The notes beneath the pieces were generated by a model. That model saw nothing but the letters and a program-made list of their open reading frames with translations, did not search any database and was not told the origin of the DNA. Shown piece by piece: positions 40,550-50,234 of a DNA stretch of 64,000 nucleotides. Source of the DNA: Deltaproteobacteria bacterium (GTDB lineage: Bacteria > Myxococcota_A > UBA9160 > SZUA-336); NCBI GenBank assembly GCA_029261925.1, contig JAJDAJ010000106.1, forward strand, positions 1-64,000, given 5' to 3'. A program made the translations under genes and the position numbers. Every line of letters begins with the position of its first letter. The first letter of the stretch is position 1.

Positions 40550-41587
40550 ATGCCCGAGCTCACCCCGAGTCCCGGCCGCGTCGACGCGAAGCAGCGCGCG
40601 GCTCGAATCGCCCTGGCGGGCGGGCTCGCGATCCTGGGCATCAAGGCGCTCGCCTGGCTGCTGACCGACTCGACGGCCATCCTGTCCGACGCCGCGGAGT
40701 CGGGCATCAACGTCGCCGCGGCGGGAATGCTCTGGTTCAGCGTATCGCTGGCGGCCCGTCCCGCCGACCGCGACCACCCGTACGGGCACGGCAAGGCGGA
40801 GCTCTTCTCGGCCGCGATCGAGGGCGCGCTGATCGCCGGTGCGGCGGGGCTGATCGCGCTCGAGTCGCTGCGCGCACTCTGGACCGGTCCCGAGCTGCGC
40901 CAGCTCGACCTGGGCCTGGCCCTGCTGTTCACGGGCGGGCTCGGCAACGCCGCACTGAGCTTCTACATGATCCGCACCGGCCGGCGCACGGACTCGCTGG
41001 CGCTGGTGGCCGACGGCGAGCACCTGCGCAGCGATGTGCTGACCACCGCAGGGGTGCTGGTCGGGCTGACCGCGGCGCGCTGGACCGGATGGATGTGGCT
41101 CGACCCGCTGATCGCGATCGGCGTCGCCGCGCACCTGGGACGGGTCGGCTGTGATCTCGTTCGCCGCGCCGTGGGCGGGCTGATGGACGAGGCCGACGAG
41201 CGCGAGCTCGAGCGGCTGACGAGCGCGCTCGAGGAGTGTCGTCAGCAGAGCTGGGTCGACGTGCACAGCATGCGCGCGCGGCGGGCCGGCGACCTGCACC
41301 TGGTCGACCTGCACCTGGTCGTGCCGCGCTACTACCAGGTCGACGAGCTGCACACCCTGGGCGAGAAGCTCGAGGAGGCCGTTCTCCAGCACTCGGACCT
41401 CCGCGGCGAGATCATCAGCCACTTCGATCCGTGCCGGCCACGACACTGCCCGAGCTGCACCATGCCGGAGTGTCCGATCCGCGCCGAGCCGTTCACCAAG
41501 CGCGAGCCGCTCACGGTCGATCGCGTGCGGCGACCCGACGACGAGGCGCACGCGCCTCCGGAGTCCCTGACGCCACCGCCGGCGTGA
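40550..41587 (+). CDS. cation diffusion facilitator (CDF) family metal transporter
   Basis: 345 aa inner-membrane antiporter. Six TMs in the first about 210 residues; metal-site motifs DSTAILSDAAESGINV (TM2) and DHPYGHGKAELFSA between TM2 and TM3 are CDF hallmarks, with DGEHLRSDVLTTAGV as the TM5 site. The cytosolic C-terminal domain has the Cys/His-rich tail HFDPCRPRHCPSCTMPECP, which may be an extra metal-binding site. Exports Zn2+, Fe2+ or a similar divalent ion; specificity is not assignable. Confidence 0.92.
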   Translation: MPELTPSPGRVDAKQRAARIALAGGLAILGIKALAWLLTDSTAILSDAAESGINVAAAGMLWFSVSLAARPADRDHPYGHGKAELFSAAIEGALIAGAAGLIALESLRALWTGPELRQLDLGLALLFTGGLGNAALSFYMIRTGRRTDSLALVADGEHLRSDVLTTAGVLVGLTAARWTGWMWLDPLIAIGVAAHLGRVGCDLVRRAVGGLMDEADERELERLTSALEECRQQSWVDVHSMRARRAGDLHLVDLHLVVPRYYQVDELHTLGEKLEEAVLQHSDLRGEIISHFDPCRPRHCPSCTMPECPIRAEPFTKREPLTVDRVRRPDDEAHAPPESLTPPPA

Positions 41588-41723
41588 CGAGGATCGGCGA
41601 GGACCAGGCCCGCTACCGCCCGGGATCGTCGAGCTCCACCGCGCAGCCCAGCCCCCGTGTTCGCGCCACGCGCCGCATGCACGCGCCAGCCACCGGTCCT
41701 ATCCTGGCGCACGGTCCCGCCTG

Positions 41724-43436
41724 ATGTCGGCCCCCAGCTCACAGCGCATCCAGGGAGCGCTTTTCGCCGGCGCGCTGGCGGCGGCGCTGCTCGCGTCCCC
41801 GCCCGCGCGATCTGAGGAGCCCGCCTGCGGGGACGCCGCGCCCACCGGTGCGCCCGCGACGCCGGCCGACGCCATCGCGCTCGCGCTGGCGCGGGCGGCG
41901 GAGCACGAGCGAGCGGGCTCGCGCGCCGGCGCGGCGCGCGCGTACCTCGACGCGGCAGAGCTCGCGGCGAGCGGAGCAGACGCGGCTCGTGGCTCGCTCG
42001 CGCTGGGGCTGGCGGGCGCGCTCTACCTGGAGGAGAGCCGCCTCGACGACGCGCAGGCGTTGACGCGCAGGGCGCTGTTCCTCGCGGCCCAGGCCGAGGC
42101 ACCCCGGCTGCTGTACCGCTGGCAGTGGCAGATCGCGCGGATCCACGCGCGGCGCGGCAACGCCGGCGGCGCACTGGAGGCGCTGCGCCAGGCCGTGGCC
42201 ACCGCGCGTTCACCCGGAGCCGCATCCGGCGCCGACGCGGATCCCGACGCATCGCCCGGGGCCCTGCTGCGCGAGCTGGCCAGCGCACTGCTCGCGCGCG
42301 CGGAGCGGACGGAGGACCCCGACGAGCAGGAGGCGCTCCTGCGCGAGACGCGGGACGCGCTGGAGTCGCTCAAGGCCTCCGAGCTTCGCGACTACTTCCG
42401 CGACCCCTGCCTGGCGGACCGTCGCGAGGTCCCGCTCGAGACCGTACCGGGGGCGCTGGTCCTGTATCCCGTGATCCTCGAGGACCGGCTGGAGCTGCTG
42501 GTGGCGCGCGGCGCACGGCTCTGGCGCCACAGCGTCGACGTGGATCGCGCGACCCTCCGCCGGACGGTCACCGAGCTGCGCCGCGCGCTGCAGCGGCGCG
42601 CGACCTTCCGCTTCCGGCCGCTGGCCGAGCGCGTCCACGGCTGGCTGATCGGTCCGCTCGCGGGCGACCTCGACGAGGGAGTCGACACGCTGGTCGTGGT
42701 CCCCGACGGGATCCTGCGCACGATCCCGATCGGCGCGCTCCGCGACCCGGAGTCCGGCCGCTACCTGATCGAGCGCGTCGCCGTCGCGGTCGCGCCGGGT
42801 CTGCGCCTGATCGAGCCGCGCGCGCTGGCGCCGGCGCGCACCGAGCTGCTCGCCGCCGGCATCAGCGAGGCGCGCGACGGGTTCCCCGCCCTGTCACGCG
42901 TGCGCGGCGAGCTCGACGCGGTACGGGACGCGTTCCCGGGCACGCTGCTGATCGACGCCGGCTTCTCGGCCGACGCGCTGCGACACCAGCTCGAGACACG
43001 CGCCTTCGACATCGTGCACATCGCCTCTCACGGGGAGTTCGCGGCGAGTGCACAGGACAGCTTCGTGCTCGCGCACGACCGGCGGATCGGCATGAACGAG
43101 CTCGCGAGCCTGGTCGGCGGCACGCGGTTTCGCGACCGCGGACTCGAGCTCCTGACGCTCAGCGCGTGCGAGACGGCCGCGGGCGACGAGCGCGCCGCGC
43201 TCGGGCTCGCGGGCATCGCCGTGCGCTCCGGTGCCCGCAGCGCGCTCGCGACGCTCTGGGCGGTGCACGATGCCGCGGCCGCCGAGCTCGTCGCCCGTTT
43301 CTACGCGCAGCTCCGCGAGGCCGGGACCTCGAGGTCGCGTGCCCTGCAGCAGGCGAAGCTCCACGTGCTGCGCGAGACGCCCTACGCGCATCCCGCCTTC
43401 TGGTCGCCGTTCCTGCTCATCAACAGCTGGCTCTGA
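41724..43436 (+). CDS. exported CHAT-domain protease-like protein with TPR-like region
   Basis: 570 aa. Signal peptide (QGALFAGALAAALLASPPARS), a helical TPR-like region about 40-220, and a CHAT (caspase-like) domain about 320-570. Catalytic His in IVHIASHGEFAAS and Cys in LTLSACETAAGDE are both present, plus ALATLWAVHDAAAAELVARFY and the ending HPAFWSPFLLINSW. Predicted periplasmic cysteine protease or pseudo-protease. It converges, 10 bp apart, on the TpsB gene; CHAT proteins next to TPS genes are recurrent in cyanobacteria and some proteobacteria. A TATCCT hexamer lies 18 nt upstream. Confidence 0.88.
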   Translation: MSAPSSQRIQGALFAGALAAALLASPPARSEEPACGDAAPTGAPATPADAIALALARAAEHERAGSRAGAARAYLDAAELAASGADAARGSLALGLAGALYLEESRLDDAQALTRRALFLAAQAEAPRLLYRWQWQIARIHARRGNAGGALEALRQAVATARSPGAASGADADPDASPGALLRELASALLARAERTEDPDEQEALLRETRDALESLKASELRDYFRDPCLADRREVPLETVPGALVLYPVILEDRLELLVARGARLWRHSVDVDRATLRRTVTELRRALQRRATFRFRPLAERVHGWLIGPLAGDLDEGVDTLVVVPDGILRTIPIGALRDPESGRYLIERVAVAVAPGLRLIEPRALAPARTELLAAGISEARDGFPALSRVRGELDAVRDAFPGTLLIDAGFSADALRHQLETRAFDIVHIASHGEFAASAQDSFVLAHDRRIGMNELASLVGGTRFRDRGLELLTLSACETAAGDERAALGLAGIAVRSGARSALATLWAVHDAAAAELVARFYAQLREAGTSRSRALQQAKLHVLRETPYAHPAFWSPFLLINSWL

Positions 43437-43446
43437 GCCCGGCAGC

Positions 43447-45081
43447 TCAGAAGGCGGCCACGCGTAGCTCCACGTGCACCCCGGCGTCCTGGAGGCCCTC
43501 GCCGTCGCGCCGGTCCACCTGCCGCAGCCGGCTGCCCCAGTACGCGTTCAGCGACGCCCGGCGCCCCACCCGCCAGCGCACGCCGAGACCGACGCTCGCG
43601 ATCGTGTGCAGCGAGCGCGCGCGATCGCGGTTCCAGGCCTTGCCCAGGTCGACGAAGGGCGCGAGCGCGAGGCGCGTCCGGCCCAGGGGGTCGCGCAGCA
43701 CGGGCACCCGGAGCTCGAGCGAGGCGACGAACGCGCTGTCGCGCACGAGCTCGTGCTGGTGATAGCCGCGCACGGATCCGCTGCCGCCGACCGAGATCCG
43801 CTCCATCGGCAGCAGCGCGTCGCGAGCGAGCTGGGCCGAGGCGCGCGCCACCAGCTGGGCTCCCTCGACCCAGCCGTCGAGACGCGAGGCCCAGTGCAGA
43901 TCCGCGCGCCAGGCCAGGAAGCGGCCGTCGGCCACGCCCGAGCCGGGCAGCCGCGACGGGTAGATCGTCGCGCCGCGTACGTCGAGGCCCACGCTCGCCT
44001 GCAGACGCAGCGCCAGCACCCGCGTGCCGGAGCGGAGCTGCAGGTCGCTGAAGATGCGCAGCGCCGAGATGCGCGAGCGCCCGGGGTGCGACACCTGGGC
44101 CGGGAGCAGTGAGAAGCGCTCCCCGAGCAGGCGCAGCTCGCTGCGCCGCAGCTCCCCGCGGATCCCCGCGACCCAGTCGCCCTGCCGGTCGCGCCAGAGC
44201 GGGTGGGTCAGCTCGAGGGAGTACGTGGTCTGCTCGCTGCGGATGTCGAGGTCCTGGAGCGGAGCCTCGACGATCCGGCTGCGGCTGCGGCGAAAGCCGA
44301 GCATCAGCCGCAGGTCGCCGGCCGTGAGGGGCATCTGGTAGCGCGCGTCGAGGTCGACCAGACCGTGCACGCGGGCCAGCTCGACGGCCAGCGCGTCGCC
44401 GCGCCCGGTGAGGTTGGCGTGGCCGAGGCGCATGCCGCCCCGCAGACCGCCGAGACTGGCGGCCGCGTCGTTGGCCAGCGACGCCTCTAGCCGCCAGGGA
44501 GACCGCTCCTCGACCGAGAGCCGCAGCCGGCTCCGGCCGCGGGTCGAGCCGGGCGCCAGGTGCGCGTCGATGCGCTCCACGAGCGGATCGCGCTGCAGCA
44601 GCTGCAGGCGCCGCTCGAGATCCTGGATGCGGACGGGTGCACCCCGGGGTCCGCGCACGCGGCGTCGCAGATGCGAGCGCCGGAAGTGACGCGTGGGCTC
44701 GACCTCGACGCCCTCCAGCGTGCCCTCGATGGCGACCAGCTCCACCACCCCGTCCGCGGGCGTCTGGTCGGGCAGGACGACCCCCGAGGTGACGTAGCCC
44801 AGCTCGCGGTAGAGCCCGGTCACCGCGTCGCGTGCGGCGATCAGGTCCTCGGTGCTCACGGCGCGACCGGTGAACGGCCGGAGCACCTCGGCGACGCGCG
44901 CCTCGGGCAGCACGCTGCTGCCGACCAGGCGCAGCTCGCGCACGTGCAGCAGCGCTCCCGAGGAAAGTGCGGGCGAGCCGTGCTGCGGCAGCGGGGCGAT
45001 CGGCGGCAGCGCCTCGGGCTCCGCGGCGAGCGAGGCCGTCGCCACGAGCACGAGCGCGCCGGCGAGCAGCTCACGGCGCAC
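43447..45081 (-). CDS. two-partner secretion transporter TpsB (ShlB/FhaC family)
   Basis: 544 aa from GTG 45081 (GGAG 8 nt upstream, then RRELLAGALVLVATASLAAEP as signal peptide); the frame is open to 45114. POTRA domains about 50-190 (LHVRELRLVGSSVLPEARV, GYVTSGVVLPDQ), then a 16-strand Omp85-type barrel with the conserved loop motif GSVRGYHQHELV and a terminal Phe. It should secrete the TpsA encoded just upstream; the two genes overlap by 11 nt. Confidence 0.93.
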   Translation of the reverse strand: MRRELLAGALVLVATASLAAEPEALPPIAPLPQHGSPALSSGALLHVRELRLVGSSVLPEARVAEVLRPFTGRAVSTEDLIAARDAVTGLYRELGYVTSGVVLPDQTPADGVVELVAIEGTLEGVEVEPTRHFRRSHLRRRVRGPRGAPVRIQDLERRLQLLQRDPLVERIDAHLAPGSTRGRSRLRLSVEERSPWRLEASLANDAAASLGGLRGGMRLGHANLTGRGDALAVELARVHGLVDLDARYQMPLTAGDLRLMLGFRRSRSRIVEAPLQDLDIRSEQTTYSLELTHPLWRDRQGDWVAGIRGELRRSELRLLGERFSLLPAQVSHPGRSRISALRIFSDLQLRSGTRVLALRLQASVGLDVRGATIYPSRLPGSGVADGRFLAWRADLHWASRLDGWVEGAQLVARASAQLARDALLPMERISVGGSGSVRGYHQHELVRDSAFVASLELRVPVLRDPLGRTRLALAPFVDLGKAWNRDRARSLHTIASVGLGVRWRVGRRASLNAYWGSRLRQVDRRDGEGLQDAGVHVELRVAAF

Positions 45082-47764
45082 GGCAGGCTCCGCCGGCGGA
45101 GGGGGGGATCGCACCCTGCGGACCCACGCGGATCACGCGCGCACCCAGCGTCAGGCTGCCCGAGCGCGTCCTGCGCGCGGCGCAGCCCCGGTCGAGCCGG
45201 TCCGACGCGTCGCTGAAGCGCGGATCGGCCGGACGCGTCGACTCGAGAACATCCTCGACCGGCGAGCTCAGCGTGATCTCGCCGTCGATGCCGCGCTCGG
45301 ACGACGCGTCGATGCACGACGCTCCAGCGCAGTCGCCCGAGAGCAGGATCTGGCCGGCGACGATTCGGATCGCGCCCCCGTTGCCGGCGTCGGCGGTCGC
45401 CTCGATACGGGATCGGTCCACGACGACCAGATCGGGATCGATGTCGATGTTGCCGCCATCGCCGACGCCGCTGCTCACGCTCGTGGTGATCGCGGCGCGC
45501 CGCAGGTGCACGAGCCGCCCGGCCCGGATCACCACGCTGCCACCGAGCCCGTCGGCGGCCTCGGTGGTGACCGCGCCCCCGTCGAGCTCGAGCGCGTCGC
45601 GCACCCGCAGCGAGACGTCGCCGGCGTCGCCGCGCACCTCGTTGAGCGCCGACACCCGACCTCCGGGACCCAGGCGCACGCGGCCGGCGTGGATCTCGAT
45701 GTCGCCACCGCTGCGCGCAGCGACGGCGCCGGCGCCCGAGAGCGCCGACGAGCGAATCTCCGCGGCGGTCACGTCGATCGAGGCCTGCGTCGCCCAGATG
45801 TCGGTCCGGGGGTCCGCGCCGGGCACGTTGATACCCAGGTTTCCGCCGTCGCCCGGGCCGCGGGTCGCCACCGAGATGCGTGCGCCGCCCGACAGCGTGA
45901 GCTGACCCGTGGCAATCGCCACATTCCCCCCGTCGCCGGCCGCCGTCTCGAGCGACTGCGAGAAGATCCCGCTCTCCGCCCGCTCCGCGTCCCCGGCCTT
46001 GCCGTCGGCGCGGATCGTCTCCGCGTGAATCGCGACATCGCCGCCGCGTCCACGACCGCTCGTGCTCGCACTGATCACGCCCCCGTCGCGCAGCTCGAGT
46101 GCGCCGGCGCGCAGCTCCAGCAAGCCGCCGTCGCGATCGAGCGTGCGCGAGCGGATCCCCGCCGGCGCGGGGCCCCCGATCAGCGTCACGCGATCGGCCT
46201 CGACGACCAGCGACGCGGCCGCGCTGCCCGGGTCCCCGTCATCAGAGCTCGCGAATGAGCGACTGAGGATCTGGCCGCCGTCACGCAGCTCGATCTGCCC
46301 GGCCAGCACGTGCACGGCCCCGCGCGCGCCGACCGCACCGCCGTCCGGGTCCTCGATGCCGAGGATCCCCGACGGGATACTGTTCTCCTGGTCGGCGCTG
46401 AGCTCGATGCCCTCGATGTAGATGTCACCCGCCACGACCCGCACGTCACCGCCCGCACCCTCCGTGCGGGTGCGCGAGAACAGCTGTGCGAGATCGGTGA
46501 TCTCGAGCTGGCCGGCATCCACATCGAGGTCTCCGGCGGCGCCGAAGGGCCCCCCACCACCGCGGCCCACCGTCTCGGTGGCGAGCTGCGTGCCCCGGCC
46601 GTCCATGCGCAGGACGTCGGCACGAACCTGCAGGTGGCCGCCCGCGCCCGCGGCGTTGGTCTGCGCGCGGATCTGCGCGCCGTCGCGGAGCTCCAGCGTG
46701 CCCACGTCGATGCGCACGTCGCCGCCGCTCCCGCTGCCGCTGGAGACCCAGCTGTTGACGAGCGCGCCCGTGCCGCTCATGTCGAGCACCCCGGCGCGGA
46801 TGCGGATGTCGCCGACGTCGCCGCTGCCGAGAAGCTCGGCCGTCAGCTCGGCGGGTCCGCGCAGCGTGAGCGAGTCGCGCACGTCGATGTCGATGGCCAG
46901 CGGCGCGGGCGCGCCGGGACCGACCGAGTCGGAGAACACGAACGCCCGATCGAGCAGAAGCGACCGGGCACGCACCCGGAACGCGCCACTGCTCGCGCCC
47001 GCGGTGCTGATCTGCGCATTCTGCGAGATGTCGATCGCACCGAGGTCCTCGACCGCCGACACGTCGACCCCCTGCGGCGTCAGCGTGACCCGGCCCTCCG
47101 ACGCCACGGAGGTCAGCTCGACGCGTCCCGCGGGCGCGACCAGGACCCCCTCCCCGAACGCGCCGCCGGGGCGACCCCGGATCGACAGCTCGCCGCCGGT
47201 CAGGGCCAGCAGCTGGCCGGCGCCGACCTCGAGCCGCGACCCCTCCAGGCCGATGGGCGCCGGCGTGCCCTCGAAGCCCCAGGCCGCGGGCAGCGCCCAG
47301 GTCAGCACCACCGGAGCAGTCGGGTCGGTGCCGACGAGCGTGCCGTCGGCGAGGTGCAGCGCGGTCGCGGTGCTGGCGTGGAAGCTGCCCGGCACGTCGA
47401 TCGCACCTCCGTTCCCGAACACGATCCCCGCGGGGTTGATCAGGAAGAGATCCGCGCCCGGGATCGACGAGCGCAGCAGTCCGTCGATCCGCGACGACTC
47501 CGCTCCCGTGACCCGCGCCAGCACCCGCGCGATTCCCGGGGCCGCGGAGGTGAAGTCCGCGGTGACGCCCGCGGGCACGCCGAAGCGCTCGAAGCTGTGC
47601 AGCAGGTTGCCCTCGGCGCGCTGGCCGAGCACCTCGGGGATCTCGAGCCGACCGGACGCATCGGGCAGCAGGTCCACCATCTCGCCCACGCTGCCGTCGG
47701 TCGAGATCTGCGCGTGTGCCGGCGCGGCCAGCGCCAGGAGGCACGCGATCAGGGCGCAGCGCAC
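45071..47764 (-). CDS. two-partner secretion exoprotein TpsA (filamentous haemagglutinin-like)
   Basis: 897 aa from GTG 47764 (GGAG about 9 nt upstream), with signal peptide RCALIACLLALAAPAHAQ. The TPS domain about 20-260 contains LFLINPAGIVFGNGGAIDVPG, matching the NPNGI-type motif. The rest is a right-handed beta-helix of degenerate repeats (GDVRIDVGTLELRDGAQI, GNVAIATGQLTLSGGARI). The C-terminus has paired Cys (SGDCAGASC) and SDRLDRGCA, typical of the CHAT-associated, cyanobacterial-type TpsA rather than adhesins. Secreted to the surface by the downstream TpsB. Confidence 0.92.
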   Translation of the reverse strand: MRCALIACLLALAAPAHAQISTDGSVGEMVDLLPDASGRLEIPEVLGQRAEGNLLHSFERFGVPAGVTADFTSAAPGIARVLARVTGAESSRIDGLLRSSIPGADLFLINPAGIVFGNGGAIDVPGSFHASTATALHLADGTLVGTDPTAPVVLTWALPAAWGFEGTPAPIGLEGSRLEVGAGQLLALTGGELSIRGRPGGAFGEGVLVAPAGRVELTSVASEGRVTLTPQGVDVSAVEDLGAIDISQNAQISTAGASSGAFRVRARSLLLDRAFVFSDSVGPGAPAPLAIDIDVRDSLTLRGPAELTAELLGSGDVGDIRIRAGVLDMSGTGALVNSWVSSGSGSGGDVRIDVGTLELRDGAQIRAQTNAAGAGGHLQVRADVLRMDGRGTQLATETVGRGGGGPFGAAGDLDVDAGQLEITDLAQLFSRTRTEGAGGDVRVVAGDIYIEGIELSADQENSIPSGILGIEDPDGGAVGARGAVHVLAGQIELRDGGQILSRSFASSDDGDPGSAAASLVVEADRVTLIGGPAPAGIRSRTLDRDGGLLELRAGALELRDGGVISASTSGRGRGGDVAIHAETIRADGKAGDAERAESGIFSQSLETAAGDGGNVAIATGQLTLSGGARISVATRGPGDGGNLGINVPGADPRTDIWATQASIDVTAAEIRSSALSGAGAVAARSGGDIEIHAGRVRLGPGGRVSALNEVRGDAGDVSLRVRDALELDGGAVTTEAADGLGGSVVIRAGRLVHLRRAAITTSVSSGVGDGGNIDIDPDLVVVDRSRIEATADAGNGGAIRIVAGQILLSGDCAGASCIDASSERGIDGEITLSSPVEDVLESTRPADPRFSDASDRLDRGCAARRTRSGSLTLGARVIRVGPQGAIPPSAGGACRAP

Positions 47765-49941
47765 TGCTGCAGCTCCGACGCCACCGGCCCGGGCCCCGCG
47801 GCGGCGAGCACTCGCCGCAGCACCACGGAGTCGGAGAGCTCGCAGTCGCCCCGGAGCGGCAGATCCGGCGCCTGCGCGGCATCCACGGGACCGTTGACGC
47901 TGCACTTGATCTGGCCGCCCTGCAGCACCTGGTCGCTCCCGGTGAGCGCCGAGCGAAGGCCGTCCGCATCGGCCGCGTCGATGATGCCGTCGGGTCCGGG
48001 GAGGAATCCGGGCAGCGCGAAGCCGGCGGAGGTCAGATCACCGCACTGGCAGTCGTCGCCGATGCCGTCGGGATCCGACGTCGCCACACCGCCGGAGTCG
48101 GTATCGTCGGCGCTGCCCGGACACGGGTCGATGTCCTCGGGGTCCGAGTCGTCCCCCACCGAGCCGCCCTCCACCGGATCGCCGACGCCGCCGCCGCCGC
48201 CGATCGGCGGGACCTGCAGCCCGAGCGTGTCGATGCTCACGACGATCGCGCCGTCCCCGGATCCGGTCCCGGCGATCAGCGGCAGCGGCACCCGCCGGTC
48301 GGCCGCGGGAACCGATGCGTCGTAGCGGATCCGGCCCAGCAGCACGCGCCGCGTGGAGAAGCTCAGCGCCGGCAGCCCCGGGCCGGGGCGCGACCCGACC
48401 AGATCGAGGTAGATCGCATCCGGGTGCCCGCCGAGCGCCAGCAGGCCCGGTGCGGGACCCAGGGTCGACGAGCTCTGGTCGTCGACCCACGGGCCCAGCG
48501 CGTCCGCATCGCCGCAGCCGCGCGCCTCGTCGGGACCGATGGACTTCGTGCAGCCCCCGAAGTCGACCTGCGCCGCACTCACCGACCCGGGCAGCAGCAG
48601 CGCCAGTCCGATCCGGTGCAGCTCGACCGGACCGTCGAGAACGACCTCGTGGTCCAGGCCCGAAGTCGACCCCAGCGCCGGCCGCACGCGCACGGTCCAG
48701 TCCGGTGCTTCCTGCCCCGCGAAGTGCGCAATCTGCCGGGGCTCGAGCAGGGCCGAGTTCTCGCGGCGGCTGTCGGCCGCCTTCTCGCCGGTCGCCAGCG
48801 GCGCGGGGAGCGCTGCGGCGCCACTCCCGCGGGCGGAGATCTGGGCGAGCAGAACGCTCTGGCCGGGCGTGCAGAGGCGGGGCACTCCGTCGAGCGTGAC
48901 GTAGATCGTGTCGGCGCGCTCCGTTCCGGCGTGCGGGGGAAAGTCGATCGACACGCTGCCCGGATCCACGGAGGGCCCGAAACCGGCCTGCCCCGGACAG
49001 CTGGACACCGTGCAGTCGCCGATCGTGACGCCCGACGCGAGAACGCCGGGGTTCAGCACCAGACCGGTGGAGATCCGCTCGACGGCGTGCGCGCCGCAGT
49101 CGAGCCGGAGCTCGTATGCGCGCGGCGGCTCCGGCTCGATGACGATGACGCCGACCTCCGCGGGTCGCGGTGCGTCGACGTGCGCCACGCCGATGACGGC
49201 GTGCAGAGCGTCGAGACCCAGGGCTCCCCAGTCCGGATCGAAATCGCTCAGGGTCACGCCGGTCGACCAGGTACCCGTCGCCGGATCCAGCCGCGCCGTC
49301 GACGACGGCTCGAAGAACATCCCCTGCAGCACCAGCGGCAGCGCGAAGGAGACCATCAGGGTGCCGTCGTCGAGGGCGGCGACCGCGTCGAGGTTCAGAC
49401 CGAACGGGACACCGAGCTGGCTCGCGTCCAGCTCGAGCTGCGGCTGGCCCGGGGTCCAGCGCACCACGTCCTCCGGGAAGACCAGCAGGGCTCCCGCCAG
49501 CACCTCGAAGTCGAACGAGATCAGGTCGTCGCCACCGCTGCGGCTGAAGCCGTCGATGCCCACGAACGTGGGGATGCCCCGGGCAGCTCCGTGGAAGTGC
49601 CGCGTGTAGGTCGAGCCGTCGAAGCGCACCACGTCGCGGGGCTCGAACAGGGCTCCGCCGAGCAGCGCGGGCGTATCGATCGCGAAGAGCACGTCACCGT
49701 CGGGCTCGATGTGCAGTGCCGACACGCCGACGCCGGCCGGCAGCCCGAGCGCCACGACGCCGGGACCGACGTCCGAGTAGCGCAGCACGTCGCCATCGCC
49801 GACCACGATCTCGGCACCGCTCGCCCAGAGGTCGAGCGCCGCGGAGGGCGACACGACGAGCTGGTCGAGGGAGATCGCGGCCGTCGCGCGATGCGGCTGG
49901 AGCAGGCTCAGGAGTGCCAGGAGCAGCAGGCTGGAACGCAT
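47749..49941 (-). CDS. secreted protein with thrombospondin-3/dockerin-like calcium-binding C-terminus
   Basis: 730 aa from ATG 49941 with signal peptide (SSLLLLALLSLLQPHRATA). About 1-300 has repeated beta-propeller-like units (VVGDGDVLRYSDVGPGV, VLFAIDTPALLGGALFEP). C-terminal Asp-rich DPEDIDPCPGSADDTDSG and DPDGIGDDCQCGDLTSAG are thrombospondin type 3-like, then PGPDGIIDAADADGLRSAL is dockerin-like, both likely Ca2+ sites. First gene of the TPS operon, overlapping tpsA by 16 nt. A surface partner of TpsA is plausible, by operon context only. Confidence 0.8.
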   Translation of the reverse strand: MRSSLLLLALLSLLQPHRATAAISLDQLVVSPSAALDLWASGAEIVVGDGDVLRYSDVGPGVVALGLPAGVGVSALHIEPDGDVLFAIDTPALLGGALFEPRDVVRFDGSTYTRHFHGAARGIPTFVGIDGFSRSGGDDLISFDFEVLAGALLVFPEDVVRWTPGQPQLELDASQLGVPFGLNLDAVAALDDGTLMVSFALPLVLQGMFFEPSSTARLDPATGTWSTGVTLSDFDPDWGALGLDALHAVIGVAHVDAPRPAEVGVIVIEPEPPRAYELRLDCGAHAVERISTGLVLNPGVLASGVTIGDCTVSSCPGQAGFGPSVDPGSVSIDFPPHAGTERADTIYVTLDGVPRLCTPGQSVLLAQISARGSGAAALPAPLATGEKAADSRRENSALLEPRQIAHFAGQEAPDWTVRVRPALGSTSGLDHEVVLDGPVELHRIGLALLLPGSVSAAQVDFGGCTKSIGPDEARGCGDADALGPWVDDQSSSTLGPAPGLLALGGHPDAIYLDLVGSRPGPGLPALSFSTRRVLLGRIRYDASVPAADRRVPLPLIAGTGSGDGAIVVSIDTLGLQVPPIGGGGGVGDPVEGGSVGDDSDPEDIDPCPGSADDTDSGGVATSDPDGIGDDCQCGDLTSAGFALPGFLPGPDGIIDAADADGLRSALTGSDQVLQGGQIKCSVNGPVDAAQAPDLPLRGDCELSDSVVLRRVLAAAGPGPVASELQQCAAP

Positions 49942-49966
49942 GGATGCGATTCCCGGTGTTCGCGCG

Positions 49967-49972
49967 AGTATA
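49967..49972 (-). promoter_or_regulatory. -10 element of the TPS operon
   Basis: TATACT on the minus strand, 25 nt before the ATG at 49941, in the 293-bp region shared with the divergent sigma-factor gene. No clear -35, which would fit an alternative sigma factor. Confidence 0.45.
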
Positions 49973-50222
49973 CGCGCGGCCTGCCGCGGCCGGTGCGCCC
50001 GCCCACCTGCGCAGCCCCGCGCGGGCGAGGGGCGCGCGCCGGCCGCGTCGCCGCCTGGCTGCAGGTCATTCGCTCCCGGATCTGCCGCGACCTTGCCGTG
50101 CATCGAGCGCCTCCGCGATCCCGTGTGGGCCCGGAGGGGAGGACAGCGCCGGGAGCGGAACGGTTCGCCTCGCTCCTGCCCCGCCGACGCCGCCGCAGGG
50201 CACGGCGGCGTCCAAACCCCCG

Positions 50223-50228
50223 TAGAAT
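50223..50228 (+). promoter_or_regulatory. -10 element of predicted leaderless promoter (ECF sigma gene)
   Basis: TAGAAT followed by 6 nt and the ATG at 50235; no Shine-Dalgarno. Confidence 0.5.
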
Positions 50229-50234
50229 CCCGGT

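Noticed and set aside
38318..41551. 1077-codon minus-strand frame
   Set aside because: Only the last 294 codons (LLM oxidoreductase) are protein-like; the rest is antisense to the phosphotransferase and CDF genes.
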